DNA of 64,000 bases from DAOOKJ01 sp035385585 (lineage in GTDB: Bacteria; Patescibacteriota; Minisyncoccia; UBA6257). Under the pieces are notes generated by a model. It ran no database searches, was not told where the DNA came from, and worked only from the letters and a program-made list of their open reading frames with translations. The position numbers and the translations under genes are program-made. The DNA is taken from the NCBI GenBank assembly GCA_035385585.1, contig DAOOKJ010000001.1, forward strand, positions 1-64,000. Direction: 5' to 3'. Shown piece after piece: positions 42,391 to 49,869 of this stretch. The stretch's first letter is position 1, and every line of letters begins with the position of its first letter.

Positions 42391-42553
42391 TGGGGATAAA
42401 TTAAATTTGTAAGCAGAAGAAAGATATTTTGAAAAAAATCCTTGAACAAGATGTGAATAACTTATTCAAAAGCACTTTATAAATTTTTTATATCTAGTTA
42501 TGTTATATTTTATTTCCTATTTTTAATGTATAATTAGTCACCAGTTATAAACA
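42391..42553. promoter_or_regulatory. DnaA-box region between dnaA and dnaN (oriC candidate, part 1)
   Basis: Very AT-rich spacer with one perfect DnaA box, TGTGAATAA at 42452-42460 (reverse complement TTATTCACA), and one-mismatch boxes TGGGGATAA (42391-42399), TTATTCAAA (42462-42470) and TTATAAACA (42545-42553). Either this or the dnaA-rpmH spacer, or both, may form the replication origin. Confidence 0.45.
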
Positions 42554-42559
42554 TCTTTT

Positions 42560-43936
42560 CTACTTGTTATACAATAAGTCTTTTAAGACAAAAACTTCTT
42601 GGGCAAAAACCGGATTTTTTTCTATTTCTTTGGTAATTTTTTTACAGGCATGAATTATAGTCGTATGATCGCGTTGCCCCATTTTTTCAGCAATATTGGT
42701 AAAGGCATAACCAAATTCTTCACGCAGAAGATACATAATAATTTGTCTTGGTTTAACTAATTCTTTCTTCCGGGAATGGCTTAAAATTTCTTCCTCCTTT
42801 AAATCATAAAAACCTGCCACTTTTTTTATAACTTTTTGGGGAGAAATATATTCATTTGGTTTGTTTAGAACAGAAGAAAGAATGTTTTTTGTTTCTTCTA
42901 GAGATATTGGTCTATTTAAAAGTTTTGCTTGAGCAATTAAGCGGTTCAGCCCCCCCTCTAGGTCGCGGATATTTTTAGGGATAGATTCGGCTAAAAAGTA
43001 TAAACTTTCTTCTGAAATTAAATGTTGAGTTGGTTGATTTTTAGTTTTTAGAATTGCTAGACGGGTTTCTAAATCAGGATAACCAATATCAGCTGTCATT
43101 CCGCCTTCAAAGCGCGATCTAAGCCTTTCTTCAATTGAAGGGATTGCTTTTGGCGGCCTATCGGAAGTAAAGACTACTTGTTTGTTTTTCTGGCTTAAAG
43201 TATTGAAAGTGTGAAAAATTTCTTCTTGGGCTTTATCTTTACCGGCAATAAATTGAATATCGTCAATCAGGAGAAGATCTAAACTGCGAAATTTATTCTT
43301 AAAATTGCTCATTTTTTGTTCCATAATTGCCCTTACTAAGTCTTCAGTAAATTTTTCTGCACTAACATATAAAATTTTTGCTTTCTTTTTTTCTTTCTTT
43401 ACTTTATTGCCGATTGCTTGTAAAAGATGGGTTTTACCCAGCCCTACTCCGCCATAAATAAACAGGGGGTTATATTTTGTACCTGGATTTTCTGTCACTG
43501 CCAGGCCCGCGGCATTTGCCAATTCATTATAAGAACCGACAATAAAATTTTCAAAAGTGTATTTTGGATTTAAATTTGTTTCTAAATCAATCGTCATTTC
43601 ATAAAAAGCAGGTTGATTATCTAAGGCGAATGATTTTTTCTTAAAATGTTTTCTCGCCTCGTTTGCTTCTTCAAGATCAATTGGGTTAGCAGTAGGGGCG
43701 ACAATATATTCAATTTTTTTTATACTTGGCTCTAGTTCTGTTAGAATTTGATAGATATTTTTGTGATATTTTTGTTCTAGCCATTCTTTAGCGAAATTTG
43801 AGGGAACGCCAATAAAAGCTATTCCATCTTTTATTTCTTTTATAAAGGAATTTTTAAACCAAGTTAAATAGTTGGCTTTTGAAATAGAGAGCCGTATTTC
43901 TCCTAGGGCTGCTTTCCAGAGTTCAGTCAAATCCAT
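42560..43936 (-). CDS. dnaA: Chromosomal replication initiator DnaA
   Basis: AAA+ initiator that binds DnaA boxes and opens oriC. 458 aa, full length. N-terminal domain I (about 1-80), Walker A YGGVGLGKTHLLQAIG (about 163-178), Walker B LLLIDDIQF, and the C-terminal helix-turn-helix with signature EKMGQRDHTTIIHACKKI (about 420-437). It lies divergent from rpmH and upstream of dnaN, the classic bacterial origin order. Confidence 0.98.
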   Translation of the reverse strand: MDLTELWKAALGEIRLSISKANYLTWFKNSFIKEIKDGIAFIGVPSNFAKEWLEQKYHKNIYQILTELEPSIKKIEYIVAPTANPIDLEEANEARKHFKKKSFALDNQPAFYEMTIDLETNLNPKYTFENFIVGSYNELANAAGLAVTENPGTKYNPLFIYGGVGLGKTHLLQAIGNKVKKEKKKAKILYVSAEKFTEDLVRAIMEQKMSNFKNKFRSLDLLLIDDIQFIAGKDKAQEEIFHTFNTLSQKNKQVVFTSDRPPKAIPSIEERLRSRFEGGMTADIGYPDLETRLAILKTKNQPTQHLISEESLYFLAESIPKNIRDLEGGLNRLIAQAKLLNRPISLEETKNILSSVLNKPNEYISPQKVIKKVAGFYDLKEEEILSHSRKKELVKPRQIIMYLLREEFGYAFTNIAEKMGQRDHTTIIHACKKITKEIEKNPVFAQEVFVLKDLLYNK

Positions 43937-43957
43937 AATAGAATATTAATAATTTTC

Positions 43958-43986
43958 ATTATAAATCTATTTCAAAATATAAGCAA
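43958..43986 (-). promoter_or_regulatory. Probable dnaA promoter
   Basis: Minus strand TTGCTT (43986-43981), 17 bp, consensus TATAAT (43963-43958), about 22 bp before the dnaA ATG. A second possible start further up uses TTGACT at 44005-44000. DnaA-box-like sites lie just upstream, which would allow autoregulation. Confidence 0.5.
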
Positions 43987-44014
43987 AAGAAAATTAAATA
44001 GTCAAATTTATTTT

Positions 44015-44045
44015 TGGGGATAAGCTGTTGATAAGAAGTGAATAG
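44015..44045. promoter_or_regulatory. DnaA-box-like cluster upstream of dnaA (oriC candidate, part 2)
   Basis: Three near-matches to TTATNCACA within 31 bp: TGGGGATAA (44015-44023, reverse complement TTATCCCCA), TGTTGATAA (44026-44034, reverse complement TTATCAACA) and AGTGAATAG (44037-44045). The first two have one mismatch each and the third has two. They sit in the AT-rich dnaA-rpmH spacer. Confidence 0.5.
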
Positions 44046-44069
44046 GGGTAAAAGATTTTTATAGTTAGT

Positions 44070-44098
44070 TTGACCCTAAATAAAAATTATGATAAAAT
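44070..44098 (+). promoter_or_regulatory. Promoter of rpmH-rnpA-yidC-jag
   Basis: TTGACC (44070-44075), 17 bp, TAAAAT (44093-44098). The expected start is about 10 bases before the rpmH ATG, with no evident ribosome binding site, so the leader is very short. Confidence 0.6.
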
Positions 44099-44114
44099 GG
44101 ACGATATAAAAATT

Positions 44115-44249
44115 ATGTCTAGAACTTATCAGCCAAAAAAGAAAAAAAGAGCAAAAACACACGGATTTTTAAAGAGAACAAAAAGCAATTCTGGAAAAAA
44201 TATTTTGAAACGCCGGCGGCAGAAAGGAAGATTTAAAATCTCAGTTTAA
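44115..44249 (+). CDS. rpmH: 50S ribosomal protein L34
   Basis: Small basic protein of the large ribosomal subunit. 44 aa, translated directly: it starts MSRTYQPKKKKRAKTHGF and ends with the basic stretch LKRRRQKGRFKISV, matching the L34 pattern T-Y-Q-P-x(4-5)-R-x(3)-HGF and RR-x-KGR. The ATG at 44115 is followed 1 bp after the stop by rnpA, the almost universal rpmH-rnpA order. Confidence 0.95.
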   Translation: MSRTYQPKKKKRAKTHGFLKRTKSNSGKNILKRRRQKGRFKISV

Positions 44250-44250
44250 A

Positions 44251-44604
44251 ATGATTAGCAAAAAGCAACGACTTCCTTTATCTTCAATTTCAAATTTTTT
44301 TAAGCAAAGCCGAAGCAAAGAAAATGATTTTTTAAAAATTTTTTATCGCCAGAATAATTTAGGGTATAATCGTTTTGCGGTGATTGCGCCAAACAAAAAT
44401 TTTCGGACTTTAGTTTTAAGAAACAAAACACGCCGTCAAGTAAAAGCAATTTTAAGAAATTGGGATAAAGAACGTCAATTTTTAAATTTAAAACCGGAAT
44501 TTAATTTTGATTTGATTGTTTTGATTAAAAAACCACCTTCTAGAAATAAATTAATTTTGAAAAATTCGCTCCTTAACTTGCTTGAAAGTCTTAATAATTT
44601 TTAA
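44251..44604 (+). CDS. rnpA: Ribonuclease P protein component
   Basis: Protein subunit assisting RNase P RNA in 5' maturation of tRNAs. 117 aa, normal. The signature basic helix is LVLRNKTRRQVKAILRNW (about 52-69, RNR-like motif RNKTRR), preceded by a conserved beta strand RFAVIAPNKNF. It starts 1 bp after rpmH; its stop overlaps the ATG of yidC. The RNA subunit gene (rnpB) was not found in the window. Confidence 0.92.
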   Translation: MISKKQRLPLSSISNFFKQSRSKENDFLKIFYRQNNLGYNRFAVIAPNKNFRTLVLRNKTRRQVKAILRNWDKERQFLNLKPEFNFDLIVLIKKPPSRNKLILKNSLLNLLESLNNF

Positions 44605-45251
44605 TGAAAAGTTTTTTATATCCTATTTTTTATCAGCCGCTTTTTAACCTCTTAGCGTTATTGAGTTTGCTTTTTAGCAGCAATTTAGGCTGGGCAATTT
44701 TTGTTTTAGCGGTTGGAATTCGTTTTTTAATGTGGCCCTGGTACGAGAAAATAACAATTTCTCAGAGAAAATTAACCCGTATTCAGCCTCAGATACAGGA
44801 AATCCAGAAAAAATATAAAGACGACCCAAAGCAGGCAAATCAATTAGTTTTTCAACTGTTTAAGGATGAAAAGGTTAATCCTTTTACCACCTTTGGGTTT
44901 GTTATTTTTCAACTTTTTTTGTTTATCAGTATTTTTATTCTCTTAACCGAACTGATTAAAACCGGTTGGAGTAACCATCTTTATCATTTTATGCCTCAAA
45001 TTTCTTTAAATTTTATGTTTTTAGGCTTTAATTTGGCAAAACCAAATCTTGTTTTAGCGATTATCTATGTCGTCCTGGCGTTTACTGGCAGTTTACTCCA
45101 AAAAGAGACTAGCCAAAATAAAATTTTATTGTTTTTTCCCTTTATTTTTCTTTTGATTTATAAAAGTTTTCCCTCGGCTTTAATGGTTTTTTGGATAGGA
45201 TTGTCTTTGGTGGATTTAATTCAAAGATTGCAATTAAAAAATATTAGTTGA
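44604..45251 (+). CDS. yidC: YidC/Oxa1-family membrane protein insertase
   Basis: Inserts proteins into the cytoplasmic membrane, with or without SecYEG. 215 aa, short even for Gram-positive types; no large periplasmic domain. About five transmembrane helices; the positively charged groove residue is the Arg in AVGIRFLMWPW (about R46). The cytoplasmic hairpin LTRIQPQIQEIQKKYKDDPKQAN (about 60-82) is typical of the family. No lipobox Cys is seen. It overlaps rnpA by 1 bp and is followed by jag. Confidence 0.93.
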   Translation: MKSFLYPIFYQPLFNLLALLSLLFSSNLGWAIFVLAVGIRFLMWPWYEKITISQRKLTRIQPQIQEIQKKYKDDPKQANQLVFQLFKDEKVNPFTTFGFVIFQLFLFISIFILLTELIKTGWSNHLYHFMPQISLNFMFLGFNLAKPNLVLAIIYVVLAFTGSLLQKETSQNKILLFFPFIFLLIYKSFPSALMVFWIGLSLVDLIQRLQLKNIS

Positions 45252-45253
45252 AT

Positions 45254-45712
45254 ATGGAGATTGCTCCCATAAAAAGTTTTTTAGAAAATTTGCTTAAGAC
45301 TGCCGGCTTTGCCGATTGTTTTTTAGAAATTAACGAAGATTATTCTGAAAAATTAATAAAGATTAATATTAGAACTCAAGATTCAGGATTATTAATTGGC
45401 AGAGGTGGAGAAAATTTAAAGGCTTTTGAAACAGTTCTTAATATTATCTCAAAAAAGTTAATCAAAGATTTCGATTGGCGCATTGTTTTAGATGTTAATA
45501 GCTATCGAACTATCTATGAAGAGAAATTGAGAGAATTTGCTCAAAAAGCCGCTCATAAAGTTTCAATTTCAAAAGAACCATTGGAACTGCCGCCAATGTC
45601 TGCAAAAGATAGAAGAATAATTCATTTAGAGATTGCTCTTCGCAGCGATGTTAAATCTGAAAGTACTGGTGAGGGAGATAAAAGATATATTGTTATAAAA
45701 CCAGTAGAATAA
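45254..45712 (+). CDS. Jag/KhpB-like KH-R3H RNA-binding protein
   Basis: SpoIIIJ-associated protein; homologues bind RNA with KhpA and influence cell division and elongation in streptococci. 152 aa from the ATG at 45254; a TTG at 45248 overlapping the yidC stop is an alternative. KH domain with LLIGRGGENLKAFETVLNII (about 45-64) and R3H domain with DRRIIHLEIA (R-x3-H, about 117-126) and the ending GEGDKRYIVIKP. No N-terminal Jag domain. Last of the rpmH run. Confidence 0.9.
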   Translation: MEIAPIKSFLENLLKTAGFADCFLEINEDYSEKLIKINIRTQDSGLLIGRGGENLKAFETVLNIISKKLIKDFDWRIVLDVNSYRTIYEEKLREFAQKAAHKVSISKEPLELPPMSAKDRRIIHLEIALRSDVKSESTGEGDKRYIVIKPVE

Positions 45713-45745
45713 AAATAACGCTTCAGGCGCTATCTGAAATTTTTC

Positions 45746-46987
45746 CTATTTACATTGACGATTTGCAACTTGAAGATGGAGATGAGGTTCATCCGCTAAA
45801 GTTGCATATGATCCATACTCATTATAAATATTTAAGCCAAGATTTTTTAACTGGGCATCTTTCATATTTTTAGGGCTGCACCAATCGCCCGCGTTTCCCA
45901 TATTGCAGAGATATTCTGAGAATTTACCGAGGCAGGTAGTTACACTGACGGTACTATTTGATTTTGGGACAAGGGTTAAATCAACCGCTTTTCCTTTTTC
46001 ATGACAAAAATAATTACTCGTACAGTAATAGTGGGCACGGATAAAAGGACCGATTTGAGAAAGTTGGCAACCAGGATTTGATTGCCAGTTTTCAAATTTA
46101 TCATATATTCTTGAGATTGCTTCAAGTAGTTTAGAATCAATTGTGGTTTCAGGAAAATTTTTAACTGTATTATCAACATTTGAAGTACAACTATCAAAAT
46201 GACCGGCGGTTTCAGCAGGAGAAATCAATTTTCCATCTCGAGTGTCTATAAGATCCTGTTCGGTCCAATTAATATTTGTTTTCATTGCCTTATTTACAAA
46301 ACTATTGTAGAAAAAAGAGACTCCTAGTTGTCTACTTTTTGCGATTACCTCTTCAGCCAAATTACTCGGCTGGGGACTAATGCTAGTCGGAGGAGATATT
46401 CCTATTTCGGGCCTTCTTAAAATATCCGGATTAATGGTATAAAGTATTAGCCAGAAACCAAATAGCAAAATTAAACCAATAACAGCGTTAGTGATTGTTT
46501 CTTGGGCTGATTTTTGTTTTTTTGTATCTCCCCCGGAAATCATATATTGGATTCCACCTACAATAATCATCACAAAAGCCAAAATTCCACTGATTGAAAA
46601 GGCGGCTTGTATAATACGTGCTACTAAGTCTGATAAACTCATTGCTTCAAGTTGTTCTCCTTTTTTTGCTATTAAGGGAATACCAGTTTCAAATATATAA
46701 GGAATTTTTCTCATTTGAAATTTAATGTCTTCTGATTTGGCACAAATAATTTTTTCTTGAAAAGTATCCTCGTTTTCAATATACTCTATGTTGCAGACAG
46801 GATCTTCGTTCTCTGGACATTCGCAGGGAAATTCATTGTTTTTTGTGTATAAGCATAATTTGTTTTTGTCAGTATTTTTACGTCCTAAATAACCGTCTCC
46901 GCATTGGTCTTTAGCTATCGCTAGTTTTACTGTCATCGGTAAAATTAAAATTATTGCTAAAATTATAATTTTGGTATTTTTTTTCAT
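45746..46987 (-). CDS. VirB2-like membrane module fused to M15-type peptidase
   Basis: 413 aa. Signal helix (about 6-24), Cys-rich outside segment (about 29-82), VirB2-like two-helix module (about 122-187) whose turn IQYMISGGDTKKQKSAQETITNAVIG matches the pilins at 24748-26498, a Pro/Ser linker, and a C-terminal peptidase domain (about 210-413). The latter carries the M15 D-Ala-D-Ala carboxypeptidase pattern: H329-EKGKAVD336 (H-x6-D) and E400-P-H402-L-H404. It probably cuts peptide cross-links in peptidoglycan. Last gene of the T4SS-like operon (9 bp after virB4); the enzyme could open the wall for the apparatus. Confidence 0.8.
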   Translation of the reverse strand: MKKNTKIIILAIILILPMTVKLAIAKDQCGDGYLGRKNTDKNKLCLYTKNNEFPCECPENEDPVCNIEYIENEDTFQEKIICAKSEDIKFQMRKIPYIFETGIPLIAKKGEQLEAMSLSDLVARIIQAAFSISGILAFVMIIVGGIQYMISGGDTKKQKSAQETITNAVIGLILLFGFWLILYTINPDILRRPEIGISPPTSISPQPSNLAEEVIAKSRQLGVSFFYNSFVNKAMKTNINWTEQDLIDTRDGKLISPAETAGHFDSCTSNVDNTVKNFPETTIDSKLLEAISRIYDKFENWQSNPGCQLSQIGPFIRAHYYCTSNYFCHEKGKAVDLTLVPKSNSTVSVTTCLGKFSEYLCNMGNAGDWCSPKNMKDAQLKNLGLNIYNEYGSYATLADEPHLHLQVANRQCK

Positions 46988-46995
46988 ATGATTTA

Positions 46996-48774
46996 TTATA
47001 ATTGTCTCTCTTTTATTTTTTGAATTTCTAGTATTTGAGCAGGATTAGAGGTGATAATTTGGTCTTCTGCATAAGAAGCCAGAACTTGGATTGCTGCATG
47101 TTTATCTTCGGCTAAAAAAAGTCCAGTTCCAACTGCTGCCTGTAAAAGAATTGCTTTTTCTTGTTCAGTGAGATTAAAAGCCCTCGCTAATATATCAATA
47201 TTAGCTGGCGATTGTTTTAATAATAAAGCTAAAGATGAATTAGTTATTATTGGTTTGCCATATGGAGAGTTAAGCACATCTTCTATATCCTGAGTAATAA
47301 AGGTAACACCCATATAATACTTTCTTGCCCTTTTAACTAAACTAAAAAGAAAAGATGCGCTTTCCTCATATTTTAATAGCCACCATCCTTCATCAATGGC
47401 TGTTAATCTCTTTTTGAGATTTTTTCTGATTGCAGTCCAGATATAATTTAAAACAACATACATAGCAATTGGCCTTAACTCTTCTTCCAGATCTCTAATT
47501 CCAAAGACCACTAAACGATTATTAATGTCAATATTTGACTGTTGATTGAAAAAACCAGCGTAGGTTCCTTTTGTGTATTTGTAAAGTTTGGCTGATAGAT
47601 CTCCTCCTCCCTCTATTCCTTTTAAAATTTCCTGTAAATCCTCAAGTAAAGGAGGAGTTTTGCTTTCGTTGATATTTTCTGGAAAAATATCCCTTGAAGC
47701 ATAAGTTTGGACCAGAGCATTATCAAGAATAATTTCTTCTTGGGCTGACAGTCCTCCGACCATTAATTTTATTAGTCCAATAAGATTTAAAATATGGCTT
47801 CTGAAGACTTCTTCGTTTGTTTCGCCAGCAGTAACTATTGGTATTTCAAACGGATTAATGTGGTCATCCGAACCAACAGAAATTTTAAAATAGCTTCCGC
47901 CAATACTTTCTGTTAAATAGGCGTATTCGTATTCAGGGTCAATAATTAAGATATCTGTTCCTAAAAGCAAAGACCTTAAAATTTCTAATTTCACCGCATA
48001 ACTTTTACCAGCGCCAGCTTGGGCTAAAACTATCATATTGGCATTTTGGAGAGTGAATCTGTCAAAAATAATTAAACTACTGTTATGCTGGTTTATGCCA
48101 TAAAGAACTCCCTTGTTATCACTTAAATCAAGAGAGACAAAAGGAAATATTGTTGAAGCCGGTTGAGAGTTTAAAGGGTTAGTAATCAACAACCTATCAA
48201 GTTCTAAGGGAAGACAAGATTCAAAACCTTCGTACATTCGAAAAACAGCCGGCTTAGCATAAACCATTATTTGTTCCAACAAAGATTCAATTCTTTTTTC
48301 TGTTTCCTTTAACTTTTCTTTAGTGTCGGCATAAAAAGTAATATAAACTCCGACATCAAATAATTTTTCTTCTTGTTGTAAAATTAGATTCCTTAAATCT
48401 TCTATATTTTGGAGGGCAGTCTCAAGAAGAGGATTTCTAACCACCCCCCTTTCTGCTTCAATAGAAATTTGCGCCTGAATTTCGGCTGATTTTTTTCTTA
48501 ACATTCTTAAAACTTTATTTGTATCTAAAGGATGAAAATAGACTGCAATATTAAAACTTTCATCAAGGTTGACCAAAGAAGAAAACCAATTACTGGCTAA
48601 ATAATTTGGGTAGGTGAGGATAAATAAGGTGGAACAGTATCTATCACCCAATTTTATAAAATTTGGCGAGACTTCTAAACCAGCAGGGGCAATCAAATCT
48701 TGCAAAGTAGAAATAGCTTGACGATAATTAGCAGGGGATTCTCCTTTAGTTTGAAACAAATTGAAAGTAGCCAT
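46996..48774 (-). CDS. VirB4-like ATPase (ATPase domain polypeptide)
   Basis: ATPase that powers type IV secretion or conjugation machines. 592 aa from the ATG at 48774; a longer reading would overlap the gene before it. Walker A is AQAGAGKS (251-258), followed by LEILRSLLLGTDILIIDPEYEYAYL; Walker B RLTAIDEGWWLL (about 456-467), then FITQDIEDVL, all typical of the VirB4/TraC/TrbE group. The first 150 residues are the domain preceding the ATPase. The true N-terminal domain seems to be the separate 229-aa protein encoded 1 bp upstream, so VirB4 is split here. Confidence 0.9.
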   Translation of the reverse strand: MATFNLFQTKGESPANYRQAISTLQDLIAPAGLEVSPNFIKLGDRYCSTLFILTYPNYLASNWFSSLVNLDESFNIAVYFHPLDTNKVLRMLRKKSAEIQAQISIEAERGVVRNPLLETALQNIEDLRNLILQQEEKLFDVGVYITFYADTKEKLKETEKRIESLLEQIMVYAKPAVFRMYEGFESCLPLELDRLLITNPLNSQPASTIFPFVSLDLSDNKGVLYGINQHNSSLIIFDRFTLQNANMIVLAQAGAGKSYAVKLEILRSLLLGTDILIIDPEYEYAYLTESIGGSYFKISVGSDDHINPFEIPIVTAGETNEEVFRSHILNLIGLIKLMVGGLSAQEEIILDNALVQTYASRDIFPENINESKTPPLLEDLQEILKGIEGGGDLSAKLYKYTKGTYAGFFNQQSNIDINNRLVVFGIRDLEEELRPIAMYVVLNYIWTAIRKNLKKRLTAIDEGWWLLKYEESASFLFSLVKRARKYYMGVTFITQDIEDVLNSPYGKPIITNSSLALLLKQSPANIDILARAFNLTEQEKAILLQAAVGTGLFLAEDKHAAIQVLASYAEDQIITSNPAQILEIQKIKERQL

Positions 48775-48775
48775 G

Positions 48776-49465
48776 TTATTTATTTTCAGATTCCTCAGCA
48801 GAAATAATTTCTTTTTCAGCAGAACTGGGATTGTAGAAACCAAAAAAAAGTTCGATTAATTCTCTTGTAGTTAGAAAATTGGTATTCAATCCGAGGCGGG
48901 ACAACCCAGCAACAACGTCTGTTTGGCGTATCATCAATTGTTGATGCGATCTTTCAAATTCTTCTTCATTTAAAGGAGTAATATTGGAGAAAGATTCTCT
49001 TTTTAGATTAATAACCCCCTTTAAGGTATTTTTAATTTCTTCTAAAAAATTTGTCGTTTTAATAATGACGGGGTCATAAGGAATTACAACGAAGAATTGT
49101 TTCTTCATAATAGCATTTTGGGCAACTAATTCACTGACAAAATTAAGATAATCCTCTCCTTGAATTTTTAATAGTTCATTTTGCTCTTTTGATGTTTGTT
49201 TTTCAAGATAGTCAAGATAAGGATTAATATTTATTCTGAGAGAACGAATTACTACCTCTAGGGAGAATTCCAAATGATTTAAAAGTTGTTGCCACCCATT
49301 TAAGTAGGCAGTAACTTCTTCGCTTGATTTTAAATCCAGATTTATTCCTTTGACTTCTAAAACAGAACGGAGGGAGCCATTTTTTAAAATTATAATCCCT
49401 TTTTTGATTTCTTGGATAGGAATTAAATTTTGACTGGAAAAAGTTTCTTTTGCCATATTATTCAT
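48776..49465 (-). CDS. VirB4/TraC N-terminal-domain-like protein
   Basis: 229 aa. It starts near LIPIQEIKKGIIILKNGSLRSVLEVKGINLDLKSSEE, which resembles the N-terminal domain of TraC/VirB4 ATPases (a domain that contacts the membrane platform). No Walker motifs are present. Possible starts are the ATG at 49465, overlapping the PrgI stop, and the ATG at 49456. It ends 1 bp before the ATPase gene. Separation of this domain from the motor is the main oddity; together the two equal about one full-length VirB4. Confidence 0.78.
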   Translation of the reverse strand: MNNMAKETFSSQNLIPIQEIKKGIIILKNGSLRSVLEVKGINLDLKSSEEVTAYLNGWQQLLNHLEFSLEVVIRSLRININPYLDYLEKQTSKEQNELLKIQGEDYLNFVSELVAQNAIMKKQFFVVIPYDPVIIKTTNFLEEIKNTLKGVINLKRESFSNITPLNEEEFERSHQQLMIRQTDVVAGLSRLGLNTNFLTTRELIELFFGFYNPSSAEKEIISAEESENK

Positions 49466-49865
49466 CTAAAATATTTGAAAGGTCTTTTACTAGTTGAGTA
49501 TCTAATTGTTTTTTGGCATAGGTTGACGGAGAAACTATTTGGTGTTCTTTACTTTTACTGGGAGTTTCTTTGTAAGAATAAGTGGGGATATTTTTTTCCC
49601 AGACATATTGTTTTGGTAACCAGAGATGGCGAATTATCGCCCCAACTAATTTATAAATATAAATATTATTTAATCTGCCAAACGTTATTGCTAAAATTAA
49701 GGGAGTAAATATCGCCGCAATAATTATCCAAAACCATTTTGGGAGAATAAACCAGAACAGAACTAAAACAGCGCCGTAGCCAACTAAAATTGACAACTGA
49801 GTGAAATTTAAGATTCCCATTAACTTTGTTTCCTCTTTTATAAATTGCGGTACTGGATAAGCCAT
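49458..49865 (-). CDS. PrgI-family (VirB3-like) membrane protein
   Basis: 135 aa from the ATG at 49865 (MAYPVPQFIKEETKLMG); a TTG at 49883 would add six residues. The start motif, P-x-F-I-x-x-E-T/D-K near the N terminus, then two closely spaced transmembrane helices (about 25-43 and 47-65) and a cytoplasmic C terminus are the PrgI/VirB3 plan. Such proteins link the VirB4 ATPase to the membrane, and the gene sits right before the VirB4 pair. The tail (about 90-135) is polar. Confidence 0.85.
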   Translation of the reverse strand: MAYPVPQFIKEETKLMGILNFTQLSILVGYGAVLVLFWFILPKWFWIIIAAIFTPLILAITFGRLNNIYIYKLVGAIIRHLWLPKQYVWEKNIPTYSYKETPSKSKEHQIVSPSTYAKKQLDTQLVKDLSNILDE

Positions 49866-49869
49866 AATT

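Noticed and set aside
957..45251. Possible recoding of UGA as glycine (as in some CPR lineages)
   Set aside because: UGA occurs at natural gene ends (GT4 gene at 957-959, yidC at 45249-45251) and both tRNA-Gly genes have UCC or GCC anticodons, not UCA.
45715..45733. Hairpin ATAACGC/GCGCTAT between convergent jag and the pilin-M15 gene
   Set aside because: Seven-base stem with a mismatch and no proper T-run; too weak to call a terminator.
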